Positions 13,211-20,798 of a stretch of 64,000 nucleotides of DNA are shown piece after piece. The stretch covers positions 18,990,001-19,054,000 of the forward strand of contig NW_027480422.1 of NCBI RefSeq assembly GCF_051401765.1. Reading direction: 5' to 3'. Numbering within the stretch: the first letter of the stretch is position 1; each line of letters opens with the position of its first letter. The position numbers and the translations under genes are program-made. This stretch comes from Calliopsis andreniformis (Eukaryota > Arthropoda > Insecta > Hymenoptera > Andrenidae). The notes beneath the pieces were generated by a model. That model saw only the letters and a program-made list of their open reading frames with translations. It searched no databases and had not been told where the DNA came from.

Positions 13211-15735
13211 AATTATTCCTGTTATACAAGGGAATAACTGTTGTATTTATATTGCAGTTTACGCTTCTGGCGTTGACTTCTTAGGCCCTAACTATTCGAT
13301 CTGGTGGAGCAACGCCCTCGGGTGAAGCCTAGGTTGCCCGGAACGTAGAAATGACCATTACTTTCACACTGGTTGCAATTATTCGGTCTATACGATGGAA
13401 AAACTGTTGTATTTATTTTGTATTTGGTGCTTCTGGCATTGACTTCTTAAGCCCTAACTATTGGTTGTGGTGGACCAACGCCCTAGAGTGAAGCCTAGGT
13501 TGCCCGGAACGTAGTAATGACCATATCTTGCACACTGGTTGCAATTATGCCAGTTATACGATGGTAAAACTGTTGTATTTTTATTGTATTTTATGCGTCT
13601 GGAGTTGTTTTCTAAGGCCCCAACTATTCGGCCTGGTGCAGCATCGCCCCAGAGTGAAGTCTAGGTTGCACGGAACGCAGAAGTGCGCCATTTCTTTCAC
13701 ACTGGTTGTAATTATTCCTGTTATACGATGGAAGAACTGCTCTATTTTTATTTTATTTTATGCTAATGGCGTTGACTTCTAAGGACCTAGCTATTCGATC
13801 TGGTGGAGCAACGCAACCAGGGTGAAGCCTAGGTTGCCCGGAACGTAAAAATGACCCTCACGTTCACATTTGTTGCAATTATCCCCGTTATGCGATGGAA
13901 AAACTGTTGTATTTATATTATATTTTATGCTTCAGGCGTTGACTTCTAAGGCCGTAGCTATTCGATGTGGTGGTGCAATGCCCTAGAGTGAAGCCTAGGT
14001 TGCCCGGAACGTAGAAATGACCGTTACCTCCATTCTGTTTGCAATTATTCATATTATACACTGGAAAAACCGTTGTATTTATATTGTATTTTATGCTTCT
14101 GGCATTGACTTCTAAGGCCCTGGCTATTCGATGTGGTGGAGCAACGCCCTAGAGTGAAGCCTAGGTTGCCCGGAACGTAGAAATGACCATAGCTTTCACA
14201 CTGGTTGCAATTATTCTTGTTATACGATGGGAAAACTGTTGTATTTATTTTGCATTTTATGCCTCTGGCGTTGACTCCTAAGGCCGTAGCTATTCGATGT
14301 GGTGGAGCAACGACCTAGAGTGAAGCCTATGTTGCCCGGAACGTAGAAATGACCATACCTTTAACACTAGTTGCTATTATTCCTGTTATACAACGGAAAA
14401 ACTGTTGTATTTATGTTGTATTTTATGCTTCTGGCGTTGACTTCCTGGGTCCTAACTATTCTATCTGGAGGAGCAACGCCCTAGAGTGAAGCCTAGGTTT
14501 CCCGGTACGCAGAAATGGCCATTACTTTCACACTGGTTGCAATTACTCCAGTTATACGATGGATAAACTGTTGCATTTTTATTGTATTTTATGCTTCTGG
14601 CGTTAAATTCTAAGTCCGTAACTACGCGTTCTGGTGGAGCAACGCCCTACAGTTAAGCCTAGGTTGCCCGGAACGTAGATATGACCTTTACCTTCACACT
14701 GTTTCCAAATATACATCATATACGATGGAAAAGCTGTTGTATTTATATTGTATTTTATGCTTCTGGCGTTGACTTCATAGGCCCTAACTATTCGATCTGG
14801 TGGAACAACGCCCTAGAGTGAAGCCTAGGTTGCCGGGAACGTAGAAATGACCACAACTTTCACACTGGTTACAATTATTCGTTTTATACAATGGAAAAAC
14901 TGTTCTATTTATTTTGTATTTTATGCTTCGGGCGTTGACTTCTAAGGCCCTAACTATTCGATCTGGTGGAGCAACGGTCTAGAGTGAAGCCTAGGTTGCC
15001 CGGAACGTAGAAATGAACATTATCTTCACATTGCTTGCAATCATACATTTCATACGATGGAAAAAATGTTGTGTTTTTATTATATTTTATGCTTCTGGCA
15101 TTGACTTCTAAGTCCCTTGCTATTCGATCTGGTGGAGCAACGCCCTTGAGCCAAGCCGAGGTTGCCCGGAACGTAGAAATGACCTGTACTTTCACACTGG
15201 TTGCAATTATTCCTGTTCTACAATGGAAAAACTGTTGTACTTATGTTGTATTTTATGCTTCTGGCGTCGAATTCGAAGTCCCTAACTATTCGATCTGGTG
15301 GAGCAACGCCATAGAGTGAAGCCTAGGATGCCCGGAACGCAGAAATGACCGTTACTTTCACACTGTTTGCAAATATGCATAATATACGATGGAAAAGCTG
15401 TTGTATTTATATTGTATTTTATGCTTCTGGCGTTGACTTCTTTGGCCCTAACTATTTGATCTGGTGGAGCACCGCCCTGTAGTGAAGCCTAGGTTGCCCG
15501 GAACGTAGAAATGACCATTACTTCCACACTGTTTGCAATTATTCATATTATACAGTGGACAAGCTGTTGTATCTATTTTGTATTTTATGCTTCTGGCATT
15601 GACTTCTGAGGCCCTAACTATTCGATGTGGTGGAGCAACGCCCTAGAGCGAAACCTAGGTTGCCCAGAACGTAGAAATGACCATTATTTTCACACTGGTT
15701 GCCATTATTCCTGTTATACGATGGACAAACTGTTG

Positions 15736-15739
15736 GATT
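15736..15739. repeat. Target-site duplication, left (GATT)
   Basis: GATT immediately precedes the TG of the 5' LTR, and the same four bases follow the CA end of the 3' LTR. Undisrupted paralogous monomers near 9595 and 12913 carry a single GATT here, followed by TTTATTGTAC. Four-base duplications are usual for several Ty3/gypsy lineages. Confidence 0.85.
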
Positions 15740-15860
15740 TGTAGGCAATTTAGTGAGCGAAGTGAGGGTGCAAGTGGCCGAGGCATGGGCGCAAGGTCGA
15801 CCTGATGAGACCGAGGTGGAGTTTATGGTGCAGACGTGACCCGTGGCGATTTTGAGGAAT

Positions 15861-15867
15861 TATAAGA
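15861..15867 (+). promoter_or_regulatory. Possible TATA element in 5' LTR
   Basis: TATAAGA lies 121 bases into the LTR, a plausible place for the U3 promoter. There is no transcript evidence, and insect LTR promoters are often TATA-less. The same motif occurs in the 3' LTR near 20380. Confidence 0.3.
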
Positions 15868-16207
15868 ATCGTGTTAAGAAAATTGTCAATGGACATTGAC
15901 GCGCCGTAAAACTCCATCCTGCAGGCCAGATGGGGAAAACCCAGGCAGCGGCCGAGAGCTCGGGCGAGTGCACCCCACGGTATCCACGTGCCCTTACTCC
16001 GCTGACTGTTTTAGGCGGGTGGGTTTTTCCAAAATATTCGGACGTAGTGGGGAAAAACAACCACGCAGGATAGACTTAAGGGAGACAGCGTGTCAGAGAG
16101 TCGGTCTGAGAAAATGAATTGAAGTAGCAACGTGCATGATCCGCGTACTGGTCAGAAGTCCACGAGTGACAGGTCGATCGCAGTTCAATCGGGATTCCGA
16201 ATTCAAA

Positions 16208-16213
16208 AATAAA
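16208..16213 (+). promoter_or_regulatory. AATAAA polyadenylation signal in 5' LTR
   Basis: AATAAA lies 62 bases before the LTR end. In the 3' LTR the same hexamer (20727-20732) would direct 3' end formation of the genomic transcript. In the 5' LTR it would be near the RNA start or bypassed. Confidence 0.45.
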
Positions 16214-16275
16214 CTATTAGTGCTATAGATTAACCGTTCATTTTTCCTATTAAACCCTCGCTCGTCCTCCCTACA

Positions 16276-16567
16276 AATTCAGAAGTGGGATTGAAACGGA
16301 TAACGAACGGATCTGTTAGTGGAACCTTAAACAAAAGGAATTTGTGAACAGTGACGGGCAAACGGTGTACAGTGTTGAAACCGTTGTGGTGAAGCTGCTT
16401 TGTGTTTTGTTGTGTTTGGACATTGTGACCAACGTGAAGTGTGTAAGAGGAAGAGGACGACGTGTAATTGGCACGAAGTGAATCGAACTTTGAATCTTAA
16501 CACGTTGGTGGGGAAAAGAAAAAAAAAAAAGAGGAAAATTTTTTTTCTTTCTCTGTCTTTTTGCAAC
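16276..16567 (+). other. Retrotransposon 5' leader
   Basis: This is 292 bases between the 5' LTR and the chosen Gag start. It contains the primer site and, near its 3' end, a run of 12 A (16519-16530) followed by a run of 8 T (16539-16546). The Gag frame is open back to 16400, but that stretch translates to a low-complexity lysine-rich and hydrophobic segment with no domain resemblance, so I treat it as untranslated. Confidence 0.6.
16279..16292 (+). promoter_or_regulatory. Primer binding site, tRNA-Leu-like, offset
   Basis: TCAGAAGTGGGATT starts three bases after the 5' LTR. From memory, the 3' end of an insect tRNA-Leu is complementary to TGTCAGAAGTGGGATT preceded by TGG. If that is right, this site pairs with the acceptor and T arm but skips the CCA end and the adjoining bases. 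The position is correct for minus-strand priming; the tRNA assignment needs a tRNA comparison. Confidence 0.5.
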
Positions 16568-17590
16568 ATGGCCACCACAATGGCTTATACCGTGGCCGAA
16601 TTGAAGGAGTTTTTAAGGGCTCGAGACTTATCTTCAGCAGGAACTAAGGCTGAATTAATAAATCGTTTGGAGCAATTCGACGAAAATATTTGGGAGAATA
16701 TTGCCGAAGAAGGAAGGGTAACCAGAGAAGCTGCGCGAACCAGTCACTTGGACGACCAGCGGATAACAGAAGCAGGACAAGCTGCGTATGGTGAAGAAAC
16801 GCGGAGGAGGGAATCGGAACGTATTCGTAGAGATAAGGCGAGATGGGACACCATGCTCAACGAACAGATGCAGAGAGAATTGGACTTACTGAGGAGGGAA
16901 AACATGGTGATGCAAAGGGAATTAGAAATCATGAGGAATGAGCAGATGCGCACGAGAAGTTTTTCAGCTAGTCCAGACATTCCAGGAGATGCGGAAAGAG
17001 TCAGAGGACCAACTGGACCTTCCCCGACGATGAGTATTCGAGCGATCGGTGATTTATTATCCGATTTTGATGGTCGCGACAATACGTTCTGGAAATGGGA
17101 ACAGCAAGTGAACCTTCTTCGTACAACGTATCATTTGGATGAGAATGCCACGCGGGTGTTAATAAGTTCAAAATTGAAAGCGCGAGCCGCGAGTTGGTTT
17201 CATTCGAAGGCGGAGCATATCACCCTCCGAATAGACGATTTATTGAGGGAAATGAAGATCATGTTTGACCATCGACCAAGCAGACTGTCGCTTCGTAGGC
17301 AGTTTGAAAATAGAGTGTGGAATTCGGGTGAACTTTTTACGGACTATTTCCATGATAAAATAATATTGGGAAATAGAGTACCAATTGCGGAGGGAGAATT
17401 GGTGGAATACATCATTGATGGGGTGACTGATCAACAGCTGCGGAACCAAGCACGCATCATGCGGATCAAAACGACAGCAGACTTATTAGAGTCGTTTGAG
17501 AATATCAAATTGGACCCGAAGAGAATGAATGAACGGGACTTAAAGGAGAAGAAGGAGACGAAATTTGGCCGTATCCAGCAGCAGACATGA
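16568..17590 (+). CDS. gag: Gag-type polyprotein with N-terminal SAP-like domain
   Basis: This encodes 340 residues from the ATG at 16568 (context CAACATGG) to a TGA at 17588-17590. I chose this ATG because the recognisable domain starts right after it; the frame upstream to 16400 is low-complexity. Residues about 6-37 (YTVAELKEFLRARDL, then SSAGTKAELINRLEQ) match the SAP fold pattern, a helix-turn-helix DNA-binding motif known from nuclear proteins that bind AT-rich matrix-attachment DNA. Residues about 75-128 are charged and heptad-like, probably a coiled coil. Residues from about 165 (FDGRDNTFWKWEQQ, then ATRVLISSKLKARAASWF) resemble the retrotransposon Gag capsid region. No zinc knuckle lies before the stop; the two knuckles follow it in the same frame. 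Gag normally forms the particle shell and packages the RNA. Binding to satellite DNA is inference only. Confidence 0.85.
   Translation: MATTMAYTVAELKEFLRARDLSSAGTKAELINRLEQFDENIWENIAEEGRVTREAARTSHLDDQRITEAGQAAYGEETRRRESERIRRDKARWDTMLNEQMQRELDLLRRENMVMQRELEIMRNEQMRTRSFSASPDIPGDAERVRGPTGPSPTMSIRAIGDLLSDFDGRDNTFWKWEQQVNLLRTTYHLDENATRVLISSKLKARAASWFHSKAEHITLRIDDLLREMKIMFDHRPSRLSLRRQFENRVWNSGELFTDYFHDKIILGNRVPIAEGELVEYIIDGVTDQQLRNQARIMRIKTTADLLESFENIKLDPKRMNERDLKEKKETKFGRIQQQT
17588..17590 (+). other. In-frame TGA between Gag and nucleocapsid/Pol
   Basis: TGA interrupts a single continuous frame: 17590 and 17591 are in phase with Gag, and the downstream 840 codons are open. It is followed after two bases by GGGGAAACCCC, a small perfect 4-bp hairpin. 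Either it is a leaky stop or a nonsense mutation. Because the nucleocapsid knuckles lie downstream, which is abnormal for a programmed Gag stop, I favour mutation. Confidence 0.7.
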
Positions 17591-20113
17591 GTGGGGAAAC
17601 CCCCTAAAAAAGAAGTGCGATGTTTTAATTGTTCCGAAATGGGACATATTTCGACAAGTTGTCAAAAACCGAAAAGGCAACAGGGAGGCTGTTTCGAGTG
17701 TGGATCGATGCTACATCGAATAGCGGGATGCCCGCGACGAACAGCGAGTCAATCAGGCGAGAGCAACATGGCGAGAGAAACGACCACGACTAGGAGAGAA
17801 CTCTCAGCGGCAACGTCGATGAACATGGTACAACCAGCCACACTCAACGCACCGTACACGGTTTCAATAAGTTACAATATAGCTGATAATAGCGGACAAA
17901 ATTGTAAGTACACGCTATGCGCAATGTTGGACTCCGGATCCCCGATCAGTCTAATAAAAAATTGTTTGGTTCCTTTGCACGCGCGAACACAGGGGTGTGA
18001 GACCCGGCCAGAATTTTGCGGTATTAATGGATCGCCGTTAAAGATATTAGGTAGATTTTATCAGGATGTTGAAATTGAGGGCATCTCAATTAAATTAAAT
18101 TTTTATATTGTACCAGATAATACTATGGCATTTATGGCGATACTCGGACGGGATTTTTCGTCACATCCATTAATTAGAATTACGTGGGATGGGAAATTAG
18201 TGATTACAAGGAAAACACCGGAAGTGATAACCGATGAATTAGATTGCGCGATCAAACAAATTATGAATATAGAATGTATTAGTGGCGTGAGTACAGAACA
18301 AGAAAAATTACAGATCAATTCAAAAATCGGGCCGGAAAAAATAGAAAGAATTAGGGATATGTATGTGTCTGATTACATAAAAATTAAAGAAACCAGTGCA
18401 ATGGAAATAGATTTCGAAATGAAGATCGCGTTAAAGCATAATCAGCCAGTTAGTTTTAGACCGAGGAGATTATCTTTTGCGGACAAGCAAAAACTGCAGG
18501 TCATTTTGGATGACCTGTTAGAGAGAGGGATTATCCGTCCGAGTGAGTCACCGTATGCCAGTCCGATAGTTTTAGTACGTAAGAAGAATGGCGAGACACG
18601 TTTATGTATTGATTATAGAGAGTTAAACAGAATTACTGTGAAAGATAACTTCCCGAGTCAGCTGATAGACGATAATATTGATCAATTAAAAGAGAAAAAA
18701 TTCTTTACGACGCTTGATCTAAAAGATGGGTATTACAATGTACGAATGGCGCGAGAGGCAATTCAGTTTACAAGCTTTGTAACCCCTTTGGGGCAATACG
18801 AGTTTTTATATTGTCCGTTTGGGCTAACAAATGCACCCAAGGTATTTCACCGATTTATTCGTAAAGTTTTCTCCAACTTAATTAGAACGGGAAAGATGTT
18901 ACCATTTTTTGACGATTTTTTTATTGCAACGGAGACTCTGGAAGAACATCTTGAAATTCTGCAGGAAATATTTCGAACCGCGGGTCAACATCGTCTTACA
19001 TTTAGATTGGACAAGTGTTTCTTTGCGCAAAACGAAATAGATTATTTGGGATATCACGTTAGTGTGGATGGGATACGACCAAGTGATAATAATATTGCAT
19101 CAGTTATCAATTACCCGATACCGCGGAATGCGAAGGAAGTCCTTCGGTTTGTGGCCCTAGCGAGTTATTTTAGACGGTTCATCCCGCAATTTTCAATGAT
19201 TGCAAAACCACTGTATGATCTCATTAAAAAAGAGGTGAAATTTAAATTCAGAGAGGAGGAAAGTAAGGCATTTGAAACCTTAAAGAAACAATTGTCCAGT
19301 AAACCGATCCTAGCAATTTATTCTCCGAAGGCAGAAACAGAATTGCATTGCGATGCGAGCGTGTCAGGGTTCGGTGCAATTCTTTTACAGAAACAAAGCG
19401 ATGGTAATTTTAGACCAATATCATACTTTAGTCAACGGACAACACCCGCCGAATCAAAATATCATAGTTTCGAGTTAGAATGTCTTGCGGTGGTATATGC
19501 AGTTAAGCGTTTCCATGTATATTTAGGCGGAATTTTTTTTAAAATTATGACAGATTGTGATAGTTTCCGTTTAACGTTAAGCAAGCAGAATATAAACCCC
19601 CGAATCTCACGTTGGGCAATGTTCTTGCAGGACTATGATTTTGAGATACAGTATAGACCAGGTAAAAGAATGAGCCATGTTGATGCTCTCAGTAGATGCC
19701 ATAGCATACTAGCAATAGAAGGAAATACTTTTGAGCAAACATTGTCAATATGTCAGGATAAAGATGACGAGATATGTAAAATACGCGATAAATTGCAAAA
19801 GACCGAAATGAAGTTTTTCGAATTGTGTAATGGATTAGTGTACCGGAAGGATAAAATGAAGAAACTGCTATTTTACGTACCACACTCAATGGAAAATAAT
19901 GTAATCCGTACTTGCCACGACGATCTGGGACATGTTGGTTTGGATAAGGTAGTAGACAATATCTTGAAAGTGTATTGGTTCCCTAAATTACGCGAGAAGG
20001 CTAAAGATTATATAGCGAACTGCTTACGATGTAGGGAATTCTCTCCACCTAGTGGGAAACAACCGGGGTATCGGCATAATATACTTGATAAGATTCGGAT
20101 TAATGTTAATTAA
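17591..20113 (+). CDS. pol: Nucleocapsid-protease-RT-RNase H polyprotein, truncated in integrase
   Basis: There are 840 open codons after the TGA, in the Gag frame and without their own leading ATG (numbering from 17591). Two CX2CX4HX4C zinc knuckles lie at residues 11-24 and 34-47. The aspartic protease has LDSGS at 113-117 and ILGRD at 184-188. Reverse transcriptase spans roughly 290-550, with LDLKDGY at 375-381 and FFDD at 439-442 in place of the usual YxDD. RNase H has D588, E630, D655 and D698 at the expected positions. The integrase zinc domain has H776, H781, C811 and C814. The frame stops 26 residues after C814, so the DDE integrase core and C-terminal domain are missing; intact Ty3/gypsy integrases continue for several hundred residues. 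It makes cDNA from the element's RNA in cytoplasmic particles, but this copy could not integrate it without integrase from elsewhere. Confidence 0.9.
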   Translation: MGKPPKKEVRCFNCSEMGHISTSCQKPKRQQGGCFECGSMLHRIAGCPRRTASQSGESNMARETTTTRRELSAATSMNMVQPATLNAPYTVSISYNIADNSGQNCKYTLCAMLDSGSPISLIKNCLVPLHARTQGCETRPEFCGINGSPLKILGRFYQDVEIEGISIKLNFYIVPDNTMAFMAILGRDFSSHPLIRITWDGKLVITRKTPEVITDELDCAIKQIMNIECISGVSTEQEKLQINSKIGPEKIERIRDMYVSDYIKIKETSAMEIDFEMKIALKHNQPVSFRPRRLSFADKQKLQVILDDLLERGIIRPSESPYASPIVLVRKKNGETRLCIDYRELNRITVKDNFPSQLIDDNIDQLKEKKFFTTLDLKDGYYNVRMAREAIQFTSFVTPLGQYEFLYCPFGLTNAPKVFHRFIRKVFSNLIRTGKMLPFFDDFFIATETLEEHLEILQEIFRTAGQHRLTFRLDKCFFAQNEIDYLGYHVSVDGIRPSDNNIASVINYPIPRNAKEVLRFVALASYFRRFIPQFSMIAKPLYDLIKKEVKFKFREEESKAFETLKKQLSSKPILAIYSPKAETELHCDASVSGFGAILLQKQSDGNFRPISYFSQRTTPAESKYHSFELECLAVVYAVKRFHVYLGGIFFKIMTDCDSFRLTLSKQNINPRISRWAMFLQDYDFEIQYRPGKRMSHVDALSRCHSILAIEGNTFEQTLSICQDKDDEICKIRDKLQKTEMKFFELCNGLVYRKDKMKKLLFYVPHSMENNVIRTCHDDLGHVGLDKVVDNILKVYWFPKLREKAKDYIANCLRCREFSPPSGKQPGYRHNILDKIRINVN

Positions 20114-20258
20114 TATTTATATGATTAAGTAAGTGTGGTGTAAATAAGTGTATGAATATGAGTGTGTTTATTTTTTTTTTTTGCGTAGTATGAATGATGA
20201 CTGATTCGTAATCGACCTAAGTTTAGCCGGGACGGCTAAAATGTCAGAATGGCCGAAC
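20114..20258 (+). other. Retrotransposon 3' leader
   Basis: This is 145 bases between the Pol stop and the 3' LTR. It is T/A-rich with a long T run near 20170-20183. No polypurine tract, the usual plus-strand primer site, abuts the 3' LTR; the last bases read AGAATGGCCGAAC. The integrase deletion junction probably lies just before this region, around 20070-20100, but it cannot be placed exactly without an intact relative. Confidence 0.6.
20222..20240. repeat. Perfect inverted repeat before the 3' LTR
   Basis: TTTAGCC and GGCTAAA form a perfect 7-bp stem around the 5-base loop GGGAC, ending 18 bases before the 3' LTR. Its position near the plus-strand priming region is suggestive, but no known function is assigned. 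Confidence 0.7.
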
Positions 20259-20794
20259 TGTAGGCAATTTAGTGAGCGAAGTGAGGGTGCAAGTGGCCGA
20301 GGCATGGGCGCAAGGTCGACCTGATGAGACCGAGGTGGAGTTTATGGTGCAGACGTGACCCGTGGCGATTTTGAGGAATTATAAGAATCGTGTTAAGAAA
20401 ATTGTCAATGGACATTGACGCGCCGTAAAACTCCATCCTGCAGGCCAGATGGGGAAAACCCAGGCAGCGGCCGAGAGCTCGGGCGAGTGCACCCCACGGT
20501 ATCCACGTGCCCTTACTCCGCTGACTGTTTTAGGCGGGTGGGTTTTTCCAAAATATTCGGACGTAGTGGGGAAAAACAACCACGCAGGATAGACTTAAGG
20601 GAGACAGCGTGTCAGAGAGTCGGTCTGAGAAAATGAATTGAAGTAGCAACGTGCATGATCCGCGTACTGGTCAGAAGTCCACGAGTGACAGGTCGATCGC
20701 AGTTCAATCGGGATTCCGAATTCAAAAATAAACTATTAGTGCTATAGATTAACCGTTCATTTTTCCTATTAAACCCTCGCTCGTCCTCCCTACA
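20259..20794 (+). repeat. 3' long terminal repeat
   Basis: This 536-bp direct repeat of 15740-16275 begins TGTAGGCAATTTAG and ends CTCCCTACA. No substitution or indel was seen when read against the 5' copy. It supplies the polyadenylation signal AATAAA at 20727-20732. Confidence 0.95.
20727..20732 (+). promoter_or_regulatory. AATAAA polyadenylation signal in 3' LTR
   Basis: This hexamer is 62 bases before the LTR end and is the likely signal ending the element's full-length RNA. It is the counterpart of 16208-16213. Confidence 0.5.
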
Positions 20795-20798
20795 GATT
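20795..20798. repeat. Target-site duplication, right (GATT)
   Basis: GATT directly follows the 3' LTR, after which the satellite resumes as CTTATTGTAC. The paralogous empty sites read TTTATTGTAC, so one base differs right after the duplication. That is either a later substitution or a pre-existing variant of this copy. Confidence 0.85.

Larger units (their letters stand above)
1..15739 (+). repeat. 166-bp satellite array, left part
   Basis: This is a head-to-tail tandem repeat. The landmark GGAACGTAGAAATGACC recurs at about 75, 241 and 407 and onward at 166-bp steps. A typical monomer runs: GGAACGTAG landmark; TTTCACACTGGTTGCAATTATTC; TATACGATGGAAAAACTGTTG; a T/A-rich stretch around TTGTATTTTATGCTTC; GGCGTTGACTTCTAAGGCCC; TATTCGATCTGGTGGAGCAACG; then CCCTAGAGTGAAGCCTAGG. 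All monomers I followed are in the same orientation. Neighbouring monomers differ at many positions, but blocks of many monomers recur nearly unchanged. No gene is visible. Open frames of 60-94 codons exist only because the monomer has few stops; 166 is not a multiple of 3, so the frame shifts at every monomer. The length fits the nucleosome-sized class of centromeric satellites, but no functional role can be shown from sequence. Confidence 0.97.
15740..16275 (+). repeat. 5' long terminal repeat
   Basis: This 536-bp LTR begins TGTAGGCAATTTAG and ends CTCCCTACA, giving a perfect 6-bp terminal inverted repeat TGTAGG/CCTACA. It should supply the promoter. A possible TATA element, TATAAGA, lies at 15861, and AATAAA at 16208-16213 can serve as the polyadenylation signal. 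It is more GC-rich than the satellite around it and matches the copy at 20259-20794 base for base as far as I can read. Two short overlapping open frames inside it (15896-16117 on + and 15860-16060 on -) recur in the other LTR and have no recognisable product. Confidence 0.95.
15740..20794 (+). mobile_element. Ty3/gypsy-type LTR retrotransposon, internally deleted
   Basis: This is a 5,055-bp element with 536-bp direct LTRs, a 4-bp target duplication, a tRNA-like primer site and Gag-Pol coding. The domain order protease, reverse transcriptase, RNase H, integrase zinc domain is the Ty3/gypsy order, not the Ty1/copia order. The reading frame ends at the integrase zinc domain and the DDE catalytic core is absent. 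The element is therefore shorter than intact relatives, which I expect at roughly 6-7 kb. The LTRs show no difference by eye, so it inserted recently. No envelope gene is present. It lies in the same orientation as the satellite monomers. I do not assign a named family or clade. Confidence 0.95.

Noticed and set aside
14950..15195. Minus-strand open frames in the satellite such as those ending CSTRSNS
   Set aside because: These are reverse-strand readings of the same monomer, recurring wherever the variants leave a frame open. No independent evidence of coding.
1..15739. CRISPR-like regular repeats
   Set aside because: Repeats are whole 166-bp monomers with no short identical repeat separated by unrelated spacers; this is a eukaryotic satellite.
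15896..16117. 73-codon + strand and 66-codon - strand open frames inside each LTR
   Set aside because: They overlap on opposite strands, recur only because the LTR is duplicated, and resemble no known protein; LTRs are regulatory.
16400..16567. Longer Gag start at 16400 adding 56 residues
   Set aside because: The added part comes from the leader's poly-A and poly-T runs (lysine-rich then hydrophobic), with no domain; the ATG at 16568 has a better context and directly precedes the SAP-like domain.
16744..17082. 112-codon minus-strand frame inside Gag and other antisense frames at 16327, 17240, 18103 and 19689
   Set aside because: Shadows of the Gag and Pol coding strand, with no recognisable features.
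17591..20113. Pol as an independent gene starting at GTG 17591
   Set aside because: GTG here is simply the codon after the TGA; the frame is continuous with Gag, so expression by readthrough or an ancestral fused frame is more likely than a separate start.
20114..20258. Possible envelope gene as in errantiviruses
   Set aside because: Only 145 bases lie between Pol and the 3' LTR, with no open frame.
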